Shown here: positions 9,518 to 18,571 of the stretch, piece after piece
Numbering within the stretch: position 1 is the first letter of the stretch
Layout: every line of letters starts with the position of its first letter
Source: Affinibrenneria salicis
GTDB lineage: Bacteria > Pseudomonadota > Gammaproteobacteria > Enterobacterales > Enterobacteriaceae
Length of the DNA: 64,000 nucleotides
Reading direction: 5' to 3'
NCBI RefSeq assembly: GCF_008710095.1
Contig: NZ_VYKJ01000003.1
Span: forward strand, 408,225 to 472,224
Position numbers and translations under genes: made by a program
Notes under the pieces: generated by a model
Databases searched by the model: none
Told to the model about the DNA's origin: nothing
The model's input: the letters and a program-made list of their open reading frames with translations, nothing else

Positions 9518-10858
9518 ATGACAATTCAGCAAGCCATTGCGGCGCAGAAACCTACCGGTGTACGGTGGGGCGTCATGATTATGTTGTTTATTGTTACCGC
9601 TATTAATTATGGAGATCGTTCTACTCTTGCTATCGCCGGCCCGGCGATGTCGGCGGATTTAGGGATTAATGCCGCGCAGATGGGATGGGTCTTCTCCGCA
9701 TTTTCATGGACATACGTCGCCAGCCAGATCCCCGGCGGGTGGCTGTTAGATAAATTCGGATCGAAGCGCGTCTATTTTTTAAGTATTCTGTTCTGGTCTT
9801 TGTTTACCCTGTTGCAGGGGACGGTCGGCATATTCAGCAGTATTTGGGCGTTTACTATTCTGTTTACCCTGAGATTGCTGGTCGGCGTTTCGGAGGCGCC
9901 TTCTTTTCCCGCCAATAGCCGAATCTCATCCGCATGGTTCCCCGCCAGCGAACGCGCAACGGCGGTGTCAATATACAGTTCCGCGCAATATTTCGCCACG
10001 GTCATTTTCGCGCCCATCATGGGATGGCTGACTGCGGAGATAGGCTGGGAATCGGTATATTATTTTATGGGCGGTATTGGCATTCTGATCAGTTTAATTT
10101 GGCTGAAAGTGATTTATACGCCGAAAGATCATCCCAGAATCAATCAGGCCGAAATTGACTACCTGGTAGAGGGGGGCGCGCTGGTCGATATGGATCAAAA
10201 AAAATCTGCCGCCGAAAAAAAACAGGGGCCGAATCTGGGATATTTAAAACAGTTGGTCACCAACCGGATGATGCTGGGCGTGTATCTTGCTCAGTATTGC
10301 ATCAATGTGTTTACGTTCTTTTTTATCACCTGGTTCCCCGTATATCTGGCTACCGAACGCGGTATCGATATTAAAGCGGTCGGCTTTATCGCCGCTATAC
10401 CCGCCATCTGCGGTTTTGTCGGCGGGATTCTTGGCGGGGTGATTTCCGACTTTTTATTAAGAAAAACGGGTTCGCTTTCTGTCGCCCGTAAGACGCCGAT
10501 CGTACTCGGCATGTTGTGTTCAATGGTTATGATATTTTGCAACTATGTGGATTCGATCTATCTGGTTATTGTTTTCATGTCCGTATCTTTTTTCTGCAAA
10601 GGCATGGGCGCGCTTGGCTGGGCGGTGATGGCGGATACCGCGCCGAAGGAAATTAGCGGTCTGGCTGGCGGTATTTTTAATATGAGCGGTAATATCGCCG
10701 GCATTATTTCGTCAATTACTATCGGATATATTGTCCACGCGACGGGTAAGTTTGAATGGGCGCTGATTTTTGTTGTCAGCCATGCCTTTTTGGCTGCATT
10801 CAGCTACCTGTGCCTTGTCGGGCCGATTAAGCGGATCGAACTGAAAAAAATAGGCTGA
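9518..10858 (+). CDS. MFS permease, anion:cation symporter family (tartrate/hexarate-like)
   Basis: A 446-aa major facilitator with 12 predicted membrane segments. NYGDRSTLAIAGPAM in helix 1 and the loop motif WLLDKFGSKRV are typical of the anion:cation symporter group, which includes glucarate, galactonate and tartrate transporters (GudP, TtuB). The ATG at 9518 is preferred over one 48 bp upstream because GGTGAGG lies just before it and the protein then begins MTIQQAIAAQ. Divergent from ttdA, it is the probable tartrate or malate importer of this block. The substrate is inferred from context only. Confidence 0.85.
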   Translation: MTIQQAIAAQKPTGVRWGVMIMLFIVTAINYGDRSTLAIAGPAMSADLGINAAQMGWVFSAFSWTYVASQIPGGWLLDKFGSKRVYFLSILFWSLFTLLQGTVGIFSSIWAFTILFTLRLLVGVSEAPSFPANSRISSAWFPASERATAVSIYSSAQYFATVIFAPIMGWLTAEIGWESVYYFMGGIGILISLIWLKVIYTPKDHPRINQAEIDYLVEGGALVDMDQKKSAAEKKQGPNLGYLKQLVTNRMMLGVYLAQYCINVFTFFFITWFPVYLATERGIDIKAVGFIAAIPAICGFVGGILGGVISDFLLRKTGSLSVARKTPIVLGMLCSMVMIFCNYVDSIYLVIVFMSVSFFCKGMGALGWAVMADTAPKEISGLAGGIFNMSGNIAGIISSITIGYIVHATGKFEWALIFVVSHAFLAAFSYLCLVGPIKRIELKKIG

Positions 10859-11122
10859 TGGACGTGATGCCGTTAGCGCCTGAAACACCGACCGACCACA
10901 AGACGCGTGAATATCCGCTCAATATCTGGCGTATTGCCCGCACGGGGGCGCCTGATTGCGTGCGAACTTCACGACCGGGCGGTTAACGATCGTCAGGCGA
11001 CCTGTTCTTGCCCGACCTCTTCGCCGGTCGGGCAAGCATGAATTGCCTTTACCCGAGTGCGATATGCGGTGTGTGACATAGCCGGATTTCCATGTAATGT
11101 AGATATATGGCATACTACGGCC
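10859..11122. other. Intergenic region with strong hairpin 11007-11036
   Basis: No gene is seen between the permease and the TetR promoter. CTTGCCCGACC (11007-11017) pairs perfectly with GGTCGGGCAAG (11026-11036) around an 8-nt loop. There is no T-run on either strand, so it is terminator-like only. It may end or protect the permease transcript, whose stop codon lies about 150 bp upstream. Confidence 0.45.
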
Positions 11123-11139
11123 GGTATACTGTACTGTTT
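11123..11139. promoter_or_regulatory. Candidate TetR operator, site D
   Basis: GGTATACTGTACTGTTT lies 72-88 bp upstream of the TetR start. Its core matches the motif found upstream of the RND pump operon (24291-24306) and two lipoprotein genes (17331-17348 and 17892-17909). It contains TATACT, a good -10 hexamer, so a bound repressor would block this promoter. Autoregulation by the adjacent TetR protein is the simplest reading (inference). Confidence 0.5.
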
Positions 11140-11210
11140 AGTAATCGGATTATTTTTTGTTTTCACACACTTGTTAACGTAACTACGCAGACTCGCCAGG
11201 GGAGGTAGAA

Positions 11211-11846
11211 TTGAGAACGCTGACAGAGGAACGGCGCCAGGCAATAATCGATGCGGCCTCGCAGTTATTTCAGGAGATGGGGTATGAACGCGCGTCGATG
11301 AATGAAGTGGCGAAGCGGGTAGGCGGCTCCAAAGCGACCCTGTACAACTACTTTTCGTCGAAGGAAGAGTTGTTTGAAACGGTCGTGCGTACCTACAGCA
11401 CCCGTTTTCTGACTGATGCGGCATCCCAGTTGACCGCAGCCAACAGTAAAGGGTTAAACTTTGAGCAAAAGCTGACGCAGTTTGGTGAAGGAATGCTGCA
11501 GGTGCTAAGCGGCGACAATCAGGCGCTGCAAATTTACCGCGTTGTCGTGGGAGAAGCCGGGCACTCCGATATTGGTAAACTGTTCCGGGAGTCCGGCAGC
11601 GAGGAAAGCATGGAGAAGCTCGCTCAGACAATGGCCGAGGCGATGGCGAAAGGAGAACTGGGCGAGGGAGAACCCATGCTGCGCGCGCAGCAATTCACCT
11701 CACTGGTAAAATCGGAAGTCGACGTGGTTGTGCTGCAGCGTGAGCTGCCGCGCTTTAGCGACGCGCAGATTAAGGTCATGGTCAAAAACGCCGTCCGGCT
11801 GTTTTTGTATGGCGCGTTGCCTCAGCAAGACAACAACGCCAGATAA
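11211..11846 (+). CDS. TetR/AcrR-family transcriptional regulator
   Basis: A 211-aa regulator. The N-terminal TetR helix-turn-helix covers about residues 9-55 (AIIDAASQLFQEMGYERASM, GGSKATLYNYFSSKEELF). The C-terminal ligand domain resembles AefR-type regulators. Translation starts at a TTG at 11211, which is preceded by GGGGAGGT. A shared operator-like motif lies before this gene and before the RND operon and two lipoprotein genes to the right. I infer that it represses the local efflux/envelope genes and is induced by a pump substrate, as AcrR-like proteins are. Confidence 0.9.
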   Translation: MRTLTEERRQAIIDAASQLFQEMGYERASMNEVAKRVGGSKATLYNYFSSKEELFETVVRTYSTRFLTDAASQLTAANSKGLNFEQKLTQFGEGMLQVLSGDNQALQIYRVVVGEAGHSDIGKLFRESGSEESMEKLAQTMAEAMAKGELGEGEPMLRAQQFTSLVKSEVDVVVLQRELPRFSDAQIKVMVKNAVRLFLYGALPQQDNNAR

Positions 11847-12077
11847 AGGCGAGCGATTGCCTCCGCCTGAGCGGCTTGCGCGCATTGCAAGGGCCGCCGC
11901 CGGGCAGAGCGCAATCCTTCCGCGTCGCTGGCGGGCGGAATCAGCCGTCGCCGCTGACGCCAGCCGCATCTCGCCGGCGTGTTTCGGCGCGCGTCTTTTC
12001 CATCAGCGTCCCTGCGATGCGGCCGTTCCGGCATGCTGATGGATTTCTTTCTTACGTCGGGCCATTCAGCGTCTGCG

Positions 12078-12689
12078 CTAATTCGGGCAGGGCGCAGCCG
12101 TATTCTCCGACCAGCGCCGCGCGGTTTGTGCGATCTGCGCCGACATCTGCGTGAGAACATCCTGCCAGGCGGGGAATATCTGCGTGTAATCGCCGGCGGC
12201 CCGTTGCGTCAGGCGGCTGGAACACAGGAGACTGACTCGCCGACCGTCGCGCTTCGTCGATAGCGTCCAGTCGGCATCAAGGCTGACCGCGTTGCCCGGC
12301 CAGCTGTCGAAGCGGCGTATCTGGATCAGGATTCTGATCGCCGGCGTGCCTTCAGTCCGAACCAGCCCTGAAATATCCTGCGCGCCGGACTGGTGCGCTA
12401 TCTGCGACGCCAGCGCGGTATGCAGTTCATCGCCCAGCGGGCTGAGCCAGCGGTCGTTATCCAGCACCGCCACGCGGCTGTTATCCTGTCTGACCACCAC
12501 CTGCGACATATCCAGCTGCGCGGGAACGCCGACCGGCAGAACGTCGATCACAAAAGGGGCGTCGGCCGGGAATGCGCCGACCGGCGGCGTCGGACTTACC
12601 AGCGTGTGGTAGGCGATCTGCGGCGAAGCGCAGGCCGCCAGACCCAGTAACGCGCCGCTGACCACCAGCGCATTGAATGAACGTTTCAT
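12078..12689 (-). CDS. pqiC: Intermembrane transport lipoprotein PqiC
   Basis: A 203-aa lipoprotein with signal peptide and lipobox LLGLAAC (Cys about residue 20), followed by the ABC-type auxiliary-component fold of PqiC/YmbA (SPQIAYHTL, VVVRQDNSRVAVLDNDRWLS). PqiC sits in the outer membrane and docks the PqiB tunnel. Its start overlaps the pqiB stop (TAATG), so pqiA-pqiB-pqiC are one coupled operon. The system moves lipids between membranes and is linked to envelope stress. Confidence 0.9.
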   Translation of the reverse strand: MKRSFNALVVSGALLGLAACASPQIAYHTLVSPTPPVGAFPADAPFVIDVLPVGVPAQLDMSQVVVRQDNSRVAVLDNDRWLSPLGDELHTALASQIAHQSGAQDISGLVRTEGTPAIRILIQIRRFDSWPGNAVSLDADWTLSTKRDGRRVSLLCSSRLTQRAAGDYTQIFPAWQDVLTQMSAQIAQTARRWSENTAAPCPN

Positions 12690-14329
12690 TAGCGATCTCC
12701 TGCGGGATAACCGGTATGGTTGGCGGAATGTGTGGATGCGGGGTCCGCCGGACGTCCCTGCAACAGGGATTCGGGGTGCCGGCTGAGCTGGTCGGTGACG
12801 CCGCGCACCGCCCGCAGCGTTCGGCCGGCTTCCTGCAGGGTTTGCATCAGGTTAATCAGCAGCGGCGAATCTTCCGCCAGCAGATCCTGCGCTCGTTCCG
12901 TCGTCTGCTGGGTCTGCGCCATTAACCGGTTTGCCGCCGGCAGCGTCTGTTTGTTCACCATGCGGAGCGTTTTATTCAGCTCGGCCAGCGAACCATCCAG
13001 ATTATTGCCGATGGAGGCGAGCGGCATTCCATCGATTTTTTTGACGATCGAGGCCAGCTGCTCCTGAATTTTGTCGAGACCGCCGTTCACCGTCGGCAGC
13101 AGCAGAGGGCGGGCATTGAGATCAAAACGGGCTCTGGGCGCATCGGGAATAAAGTCGAGGGAAATATACAGTTGCCCGGTCAGCAGGCTGCTGGGCATCG
13201 CCTGGGCGCGTAAGCCATTTTCGACCAGATCGCGGGTAAAGATGGCGGTGGCCTGCGCGATATCGCCCGCCGGCTGCGGCAGTTTTTCCAGCACATGCCC
13301 CATTCTGGAGGGATAGACCTCGATACTCACTATGGTTGGGAAACGATAGCCGGCCGGATTGTAATCCAGCTCGATGGACTTGACCCGCCCAACTCTGACG
13401 CTGGAAAACTCGACTGGCGCGCCGATATCAAGACCGCGCAGAGAGCGTTCAAAACGCAGCCGGAATAGAATGGCCGGCCCATCGGGCGGGGCCATCGCGC
13501 TATCCTGATCGGCGGCCAGCATATATTTGGCCGGCATGCGTTGCGGCGAGGCCGCGCTGTTTTCGGGGGTAAGAAAGGCGATCCCGCCGGCCATGATGGC
13601 GGCGACGGTCTGCGTCTTCAGACGAAAGCCGCCGGTTCCGACGGAGAGATCAACGCCGCTGACATTCCAGAAACGGGTATCCGCGGTGACCAGCCGATCA
13701 TAGGGCGCATCGATAAACACCCGCAGGCTGACGCATGTTCCGTCTTCGCGCAGGTGGTAGGACGCGACGCGGCCAACCTGGACCCGGCGGTAATAGATCG
13801 GCGAGCCGATATCCAGCGAGCCGAGATCGTCGGCTTCAATAATGAACTGGCTGCCTGGGCTGCCGCCGATAACGGCCGGGGGGACTTCCAGACCGGTAAA
13901 GGCATTGCTGTTTTCTTTGGCTTCCCCGCGGTCCACGCCGATATAGGCGCCGGAAAGCAACGTATCGATACCGCTGACGCCGCTGATGCCGACCCGCGGT
14001 CGGACAACCCAGAAGCGGGTGTCGGCGCGGGTCAGATTTTTCGCGCTTTTGCTTAGCCGTACCTTAACCAACACGCGCGAATTATTGCGGCTGAGCGTGA
14101 TATCTTTCACGATGCCGACCGTCACGTCTTTGTATTTAACGGCGGTTTTGCCGGCTTCCAGCCCGGCCGCGTTGTTGAAGGAGATGGTGATCTCCGGGCC
14201 GGAAGACAGCCGGGCCTGGATCAACATAGACAGACCGATTAGCAGCGCGATAACCGGCACCAGCCAGATCAGCGCATTACGCCAGTTCCTGCCGCTAAGG
14301 GCAGGATCGTCAGGGTGCGGGTACTTCAT
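12689..14329 (-). CDS. pqiB: Intermembrane transport protein PqiB (MCE protein)
   Basis: A 546-aa protein, the same length as E. coli PqiB. One N-terminal membrane helix (about residues 19-40) is followed by three tandem MCE/MlaD domains: the first begins GPEITISFNNAAGLEAGKTAV, the second near GSQFIIEADDLGSLDIGSPI, and the third near FRLRFERSLRGLDIGAPVEF. A C-terminal helical region (about 430-520) forms the needle-like tunnel across the periplasm. It carries lipids between inner and outer membrane with PqiA and PqiC. The start overlaps the pqiA stop by 4 bp. Confidence 0.95.
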   Translation of the reverse strand: MKYPHPDDPALSGRNWRNALIWLVPVIALLIGLSMLIQARLSSGPEITISFNNAAGLEAGKTAVKYKDVTVGIVKDITLSRNNSRVLVKVRLSKSAKNLTRADTRFWVVRPRVGISGVSGIDTLLSGAYIGVDRGEAKENSNAFTGLEVPPAVIGGSPGSQFIIEADDLGSLDIGSPIYYRRVQVGRVASYHLREDGTCVSLRVFIDAPYDRLVTADTRFWNVSGVDLSVGTGGFRLKTQTVAAIMAGGIAFLTPENSAASPQRMPAKYMLAADQDSAMAPPDGPAILFRLRFERSLRGLDIGAPVEFSSVRVGRVKSIELDYNPAGYRFPTIVSIEVYPSRMGHVLEKLPQPAGDIAQATAIFTRDLVENGLRAQAMPSSLLTGQLYISLDFIPDAPRARFDLNARPLLLPTVNGGLDKIQEQLASIVKKIDGMPLASIGNNLDGSLAELNKTLRMVNKQTLPAANRLMAQTQQTTERAQDLLAEDSPLLINLMQTLQEAGRTLRAVRGVTDQLSRHPESLLQGRPADPASTHSANHTGYPAGDR

Positions 14330-15564
14330 TTATCACCTTCCCAGATTCGTCGCGGATCAAAACTCAAAGCAGAGAGCATGGTCAGAATGACCACCAGAGC
14401 AAAAAACACAATGCCGGCTCGCGGCTCGGCCTCGCTGAGCGCATGAAACTGCACCAGCGCCGAGATCACCGCCACGACGACGACATCCAGCATGGACCAG
14501 CTGCCGATCCATTCGGTTATTCTGTATAGCCGGGTTCGCTCTCGTCTGGCCCAGCCGCTATGGCGGCGGGTGGTGATAAGCAGCAAGCCGAGGGCGAGAA
14601 ATTTCATGCAGGGGATCACCACGCTGGCGATAAAAATAATGGCGGCAATGCCGTACGATCCCCCGCGCCAGAATTCGATAACGCCGGCCATAATGGTGCT
14701 CTCGCTGCCCCGGCCAAACAGGCTGGTATACATCACCGGCAGGACGTTGGCGGGAATATAAAAGATCACCGCGGCGCTCAGCAGCGCCCAGCTGCGGGCG
14801 TCGCCAGGCGGGCGATGGCGGGTCAGCCGGCTAGCGCAACGCGGGCAGCGGCTGTCGCCATCGTTCGTCGGCAAAGCGCTGACCAATCCGCAAACGTCGC
14901 AACCGCAAATCTGGGTTTCGCCGGCGTCTGGCTCATCGCCGGCCTGAGCGCCGGCACGGCGGGGCGGCTCGATCGCCCAGAGCGGGCGCAGATCATGATG
15001 GGTTATGATAACAATCAAAACCAGAGAGACGGCGAGCGCCCAGCCTCCGGGGCCTGGCGCGACGTCCAGCAGCGAAGATAATTTGACCGCGGCCACCAGA
15101 AAACCCAACACCCCGACTTCGATCATACTCCAGGGGCGCAGCCACAATAATGTTTTCATCCACATGGCGAACCCGGGCGCCCGGCGACGATAGCGGGCGA
15201 ACAGCAGCAGCCAGATGGTCAGCGTTATCTGCAGCGCGGGGGCGAAAATCAGCAAAAATGCGGTGCACAGGGCCAACAGAGGAAAACGTTGCCCCAGCGA
15301 TGGCGGCCATGCGGCCTGCCATAAGGTGACTTCATTATGGATGCCGTGAAAGCTGACGCTCATTACCGGGCAGACGCAGGCGATGAAAAAGGTGATTGCC
15401 GCGGCGAGGGACAGCGGCAGTATGCGCGCGATACCGGCGCCGTCGCTGCGCCAGAGTACGGCCTGACAACGTTTGCACAGCGCCGTTCGGTTGGCGGTAT
15501 AGGGACGCCGCCGGTATACGCCGTCGCACTGCGGGCAAACAGTCAAACAGGAATAAATTTTCAT
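14326..15564 (-). CDS. pqiA: Intermembrane transport protein PqiA
   Basis: A 412-aa inner-membrane protein with two PqiA domains, each opened by a rubredoxin-like zinc site: CPQCDGVYRRRP with a following CKRC near the N-terminus, and CDVCGLV with a following CPRC around residues 220-245. Each is followed by four membrane helices. It is the inner-membrane partner of the PqiB tunnel. It is the first gene of the pqiABC operon; no copy of the shared TetR motif was found in its 170-bp upstream gap. Confidence 0.94.
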   Translation of the reverse strand: MKIYSCLTVCPQCDGVYRRRPYTANRTALCKRCQAVLWRSDGAGIARILPLSLAAAITFFIACVCPVMSVSFHGIHNEVTLWQAAWPPSLGQRFPLLALCTAFLLIFAPALQITLTIWLLLFARYRRRAPGFAMWMKTLLWLRPWSMIEVGVLGFLVAAVKLSSLLDVAPGPGGWALAVSLVLIVIITHHDLRPLWAIEPPRRAGAQAGDEPDAGETQICGCDVCGLVSALPTNDGDSRCPRCASRLTRHRPPGDARSWALLSAAVIFYIPANVLPVMYTSLFGRGSESTIMAGVIEFWRGGSYGIAAIIFIASVVIPCMKFLALGLLLITTRRHSGWARRERTRLYRITEWIGSWSMLDVVVVAVISALVQFHALSEAEPRAGIVFFALVVILTMLSALSFDPRRIWEGDK

Positions 15565-15732
15565 AATACAGGACTGATGATTCGGTTATGTCGGCCTGTG
15601 AGGCGGCTTACCGCACCCGGTCAGCCGCAAGTTGTATGACGGCGTTTCGCCATCTTATTTTATTGTTCTGCTGTGCTGGTCGATGGCGGGACAGGGCGGC
15701 GGACCCCGCCTTCCCGCCAGGATACTCTGCTA

Positions 15733-16485
15733 TCAGAAGGTATAGGTGAAACCGGCCGAAACAACGCCGACGCCGCTCTTGTCCACCATCGGGCTGTTTT
15801 TTACTTCGTCCGGCAGGGACTCATAACGAGCGGAGACAAAGGTATTCCAGGACTCGGATACGTGGTAGTGAACCGCCAGCTCCGCATAAGGCGTGAAACT
15901 GTCGCCCGGCTGGTAGGCGGCAAGCCCGCTGCGGCCTGATTCGCTCTGGCTTACGCCAAAGTAATACTTATTCTGATCTTCGCTATCCCAACGGACGCCT
16001 ATTTTGGGCCGAATTTCCCAGTCGTTTAGCTTAATCGGGTACATATAGGCGGCGTTTGCGATAATGCCGTCGCTGTTGTCGAGGATGTCATGAGCAACGG
16101 AGGCGTTGAAATGGCCAAAATGGGTGCGCAAAGTATATTCGACGCCGGCCAGCGCGGTTGAATCCCGCTTGTCCAGGCGCTTCATGCGCAGATCGTCGCT
16201 GTCTTTGGGACGGAACTGGCGCGGATCGTACGCGGCAAAGAGATCGAACTGGTTAACGTCATCCTTCCACAGATGCGCGCCGCCCTTCAGACCATGGAAA
16301 AACAGAATGTCGCCCTCATAACCGACCAGCGGCAGGGGGAATGCGACGGGGTCGGTCTCACGGTATGGACTGTTGGCGACGCCGGCGGACAGGCCCAGGG
16401 ACCAGTCCCCGGCCAGCGCAGAGGTGGAAAACAGTATCGGCAACAGCAGTGATGCACGAACATTGTTAACAAAAAAACTTTTCAT
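15733..16485 (-). CDS. MipA/OmpV-family outer-membrane protein
   Basis: A 250-aa protein with a cleavable signal peptide ending STSALA (about residue 25) and alternating beta strands up to a terminal aromatic strand, FTYTF, the mark of BAM-assembled porins. Family features are GLSAGVANSPYRETD, VGYEGDILFFHG and GVRWDSEDQNKYYFGVS. MipA/OmpV proteins are small outer-membrane barrels; MipA was described as a scaffold for murein hydrolases. It lies 54 bp downstream of a DUF3313-type lipoprotein gene on the same strand and may be cotranscribed with it. Confidence 0.86.
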   Translation of the reverse strand: MKSFFVNNVRASLLLPILFSTSALAGDWSLGLSAGVANSPYRETDPVAFPLPLVGYEGDILFFHGLKGGAHLWKDDVNQFDLFAAYDPRQFRPKDSDDLRMKRLDKRDSTALAGVEYTLRTHFGHFNASVAHDILDNSDGIIANAAYMYPIKLNDWEIRPKIGVRWDSEDQNKYYFGVSQSESGRSGLAAYQPGDSFTPYAELAVHYHVSESWNTFVSARYESLPDEVKNSPMVDKSGVGVVSAGFTYTF

Positions 16486-16539
16486 CGGTTTATCTCTTCA
16501 CTGATGGTAACGCTATTACGTTATCTGACCCGGCAAGCC

Positions 16540-17202
16540 TTACTTCAATATCTCAGCAAGCTGTTCAGCCCCTTTATCGATACCGACTTCCGCCGCGCTA
16601 AGCGAGCCGATGGTCGCCGAAATGTTCAAGGCGTTCGGGTACTGTTTGGCGACGTAGGCATGCAGCAGTTTGTTGCTGGCGGCGTCGTAGATCTCAACGG
16701 CGTAGTTCACGGAACCGCTAAACATTCCCTGGCCGCCGCGGATGGACTGTACGATATTGTAAGGACCACCGGCAAGGTCGAATTTGGTAACGGTGCCGAC
16801 AACCTGGGTCGTGGTGTCCGCGCCGGTCAGCGTGAGTTTCAGACGCAGCGCATCGGGCGTCGGCGCGCTAACCTGCTGGAAGCGCGGGCGCAGCGTTTCT
16901 GCGAATTTTTTCTGCATATAGGTAGCCAGCTGCTGCCGATCGGACTGCGACATATCGCCGAACTGGTTATCCGCCCCCTGATAAATGCTTACCGGCTCAA
17001 CGATAATGCTGCGATATTTTTCCCAGTTCACCGTTGTGGCGTATTTGTACGGAATACGGTCGGATTCATCGCCGGTATTGGGCGTCAGCTGTGATGCTGA
17101 ATCAATGCCGGTATAGCGTACTGGCGGATTGCTGGCGCAGCCGGCCAAAATAATGGCCAGCGTCAGCAGGGCAGGTCGAGCGGTTCGAAATGGCGTCATC
17201 AT
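16540..17202 (-). CDS. DUF3313-type lipoprotein
   Basis: A 220-aa lipoprotein with signal sequence and lipobox IILAGC (Cys about residue 22). The body resembles the DUF3313 family (GIDSASQLTPN, IIVEPVSIYQG, QLATYMQKKFAETL). These proteins are uncharacterised periplasmic-facing lipoproteins. Two adjacent ATGs (17202 and 17199) both fit the AGGACA ribosome site. A shared operator-like motif lies at 17331-17348, about 130 bp upstream, suggesting co-regulation with the RND pump and TetR gene. Its function is not known. Confidence 0.8.
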   Translation of the reverse strand: MMTPFRTARPALLTLAIILAGCASNPPVRYTGIDSASQLTPNTGDESDRIPYKYATTVNWEKYRSIIVEPVSIYQGADNQFGDMSQSDRQQLATYMQKKFAETLRPRFQQVSAPTPDALRLKLTLTGADTTTQVVGTVTKFDLAGGPYNIVQSIRGGQGMFSGSVNYAVEIYDAASNKLLHAYVAKQYPNALNISATIGSLSAAEVGIDKGAEQLAEILK

Positions 17203-17330
17203 GTGAAATGTCCTGAATTAAATATTCCGATTACTAAATTCCGGTCCGACTTTTACTCCACCGACATCAGGGTGAACCCGCGCACCCCGAACGGCGGTAA
17301 AAGGGCCTTCAGCTTTGTTTTACACGTCTT

Positions 17331-17348
17331 AACTGTACGGGCTAGTTT
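17331..17348. promoter_or_regulatory. Candidate TetR operator, site C
   Basis: AACTGTACGGGCTAGTTT, identical at 16 of 18 positions to site B at 17892-17909. It is upstream of the DUF3313-type lipoprotein gene. The core GTACNG is shared with the sites before the TetR gene and RND operon. Confidence 0.5.
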
Positions 17349-17466
17349 TGCACTGAGCTCCCGAAACTGTCAAGAAAATGTTTCATAATATAATGTCTTT
17401 ATCTCGAAGCGGCCGGAGGGGAGAAAAACAGCAAAACAGCACCGGATCCCGGCCGGAAACGAAGAA

Positions 17467-17500
17467 TTGCCGGGCGGCGCATCGCGCCCGGCAATTTTTT
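17467..17500 (+). terminator. Rho-independent terminator without an evident + strand gene
   Basis: TTGCCGGGCG (17467-17476) pairs perfectly with CGCCCGGCAA (17485-17494) around an 8-nt loop and is followed by TTTTTT on the plus strand. No plus-strand gene ends before it. On the minus strand, where the small lipoprotein gene ends at 17660, only a weak T-rich tail follows. It could serve that gene bidirectionally, or end a short unannotated plus-strand transcript starting in 17.2-17.4 kb. Confidence 0.7.
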
Positions 17501-17659
17501 ACGGCAACGCTGGCCCGCGGCGCGCCTGGTGTGGGTAAGCAAAGAGAGGCGGCGAACCGTGTATCATTCCTGCCGGCGCGGCTAAGGGATATGAAGACGC
17601 AACGACAGGCAGCGCTCGCTCACGCCGGGTATCCGGTCGTCGCGTTTTGCAACGAACTA

Positions 17660-17812
17660 TTAACGCCAGCGGTCATGGGAACGATGCGTTTCATGCCAGC
17701 GATTATCATCCCGGTGGTGCCGGTCAGGATTACCGTGTTTACCCACGGCAATACAGCCGCTCAGTAAGAATACGGAAAGCAGGCAAACGGTGGCGATAAG
17801 CTGTTTCATCAT
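17660..17812 (-). CDS. Small histidine-rich lipoprotein
   Basis: A 50-aa predicted lipoprotein read from an ATG at 17812 (or 17809) behind AAGGAAAT. The signal peptide KQLIATVCLLSVFLLSGC ends in a clear lipobox, so the lipidated Cys is about residue 20. The mature part is only about 30 residues and is very rich in His, Asp and Arg (HRDDNRWHETHRSHDRWR), which suggests metal or polyanion binding. A shared operator-like motif lies 80-97 bp upstream. I do not recognise a named family. An RcnB-like periplasmic protein is encoded just to the right. Confidence 0.7.
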   Translation of the reverse strand: MMKQLIATVCLLSVFLLSGCIAVGKHGNPDRHHRDDNRWHETHRSHDRWR

Positions 17813-18152
17813 TATTTCCTTCTCGGTCAGGGCGGTTTTTGCGGATGAACATACGAGACAGATCCGACCCGCGTTGTGTTTTTTATAACAAAACTGTACG
17901 GTATAGTTTATTAGTTTGTTGATGAAAAGCAACCGGCATCAACGTGAGAAGCGAATAATTAAGACTATTCCTTTTTTACGCGGCCTTTAATTTATTTTTT
18001 ATTTAAAATCATATTGTTATTGTTTTTTCTCGACGGTTGGCGTTGTTGTACAGACGCTCCGCGCGCCGCCTGATCGCCTGCCGATCGGGTTGCTGTCTCG
18101 GCAAAGAGGACGCCGTACCGCGCTCCCCCAGGTTAAACCATGTATTGGCGCG
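17813..18152. promoter_or_regulatory. Gap with candidate TetR operator, site B (17892-17909)
   Basis: AACTGTACGGTATAGTTT at 17892-17909 is the best copy of the motif shared with sites A, C and D. On the minus strand it contains TATACC, which could be a -10. It precedes the small lipoprotein gene. The rest of this 340-bp gap shows AT-rich sequence and no further gene. Confidence 0.5.
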
Positions 18153-18551
18153 TTAATGGCCGCCGGCGCGGTCGAGCAGGATGGTCGTTATGATGCCGGA
18201 GGCGGCGGCGATCAGGACGTAGTTGCCGTTAATATAGACCCAGTGTTGTCCGTGCCGCGGTTGATAAAGCCCGTGCGCGCGCCAGTCTTTAACCCGATAG
18301 CGAGCGGCGCGAAAGCCGCGCGGCACCGGCTGACCCTGACGAAAATGCTGTCCGCGCCATGAGAAATGATCCCGTCGCTGCGGGCGATGAGATCGCTCCC
18401 GGCGGACGTCGTCATGATTCGACGCGCTTGGGTTTGGCTGCCTCTTCTCCGGGTAAGCGCCGGCGCCGTGTCCGTCTGCTCTGGAGGCGAATGCCGGCAG
18501 CGCGACCGTCAGGATGATGCTCAGCGTCAATATGGTTACGATTCTTTTCAT
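18153..18551 (-). CDS. RcnB-like periplasmic protein
   Basis: A 132-aa protein starting at the ATG at 18551 behind GGGAGACAG. A signal peptide (about residues 1-23, ending PAFA) is followed by a charged, His/Arg-rich linker (SHRPQRRDHFSWRGQHF). The C-terminal RcnB-type domain has YRVKDWRAHGLYQPRHGQHW, then YINGNYVLIAAASGII. RcnB proteins are periplasmic and modulate nickel/cobalt efflux, but many paralogues have no known role. The start lies only 20 bp beyond the stop of the truncated OMF gene, so it is probably now transcribed with the pump operon. Confidence 0.82.
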   Translation of the reverse strand: MKRIVTILTLSIILTVALPAFASRADGHGAGAYPEKRQPNPSASNHDDVRRERSHRPQRRDHFSWRGQHFRQGQPVPRGFRAARYRVKDWRAHGLYQPRHGQHWVYINGNYVLIAAASGIITTILLDRAGGH

Positions 18552-18571
18552 TACTGTCTCCCACACTATGA

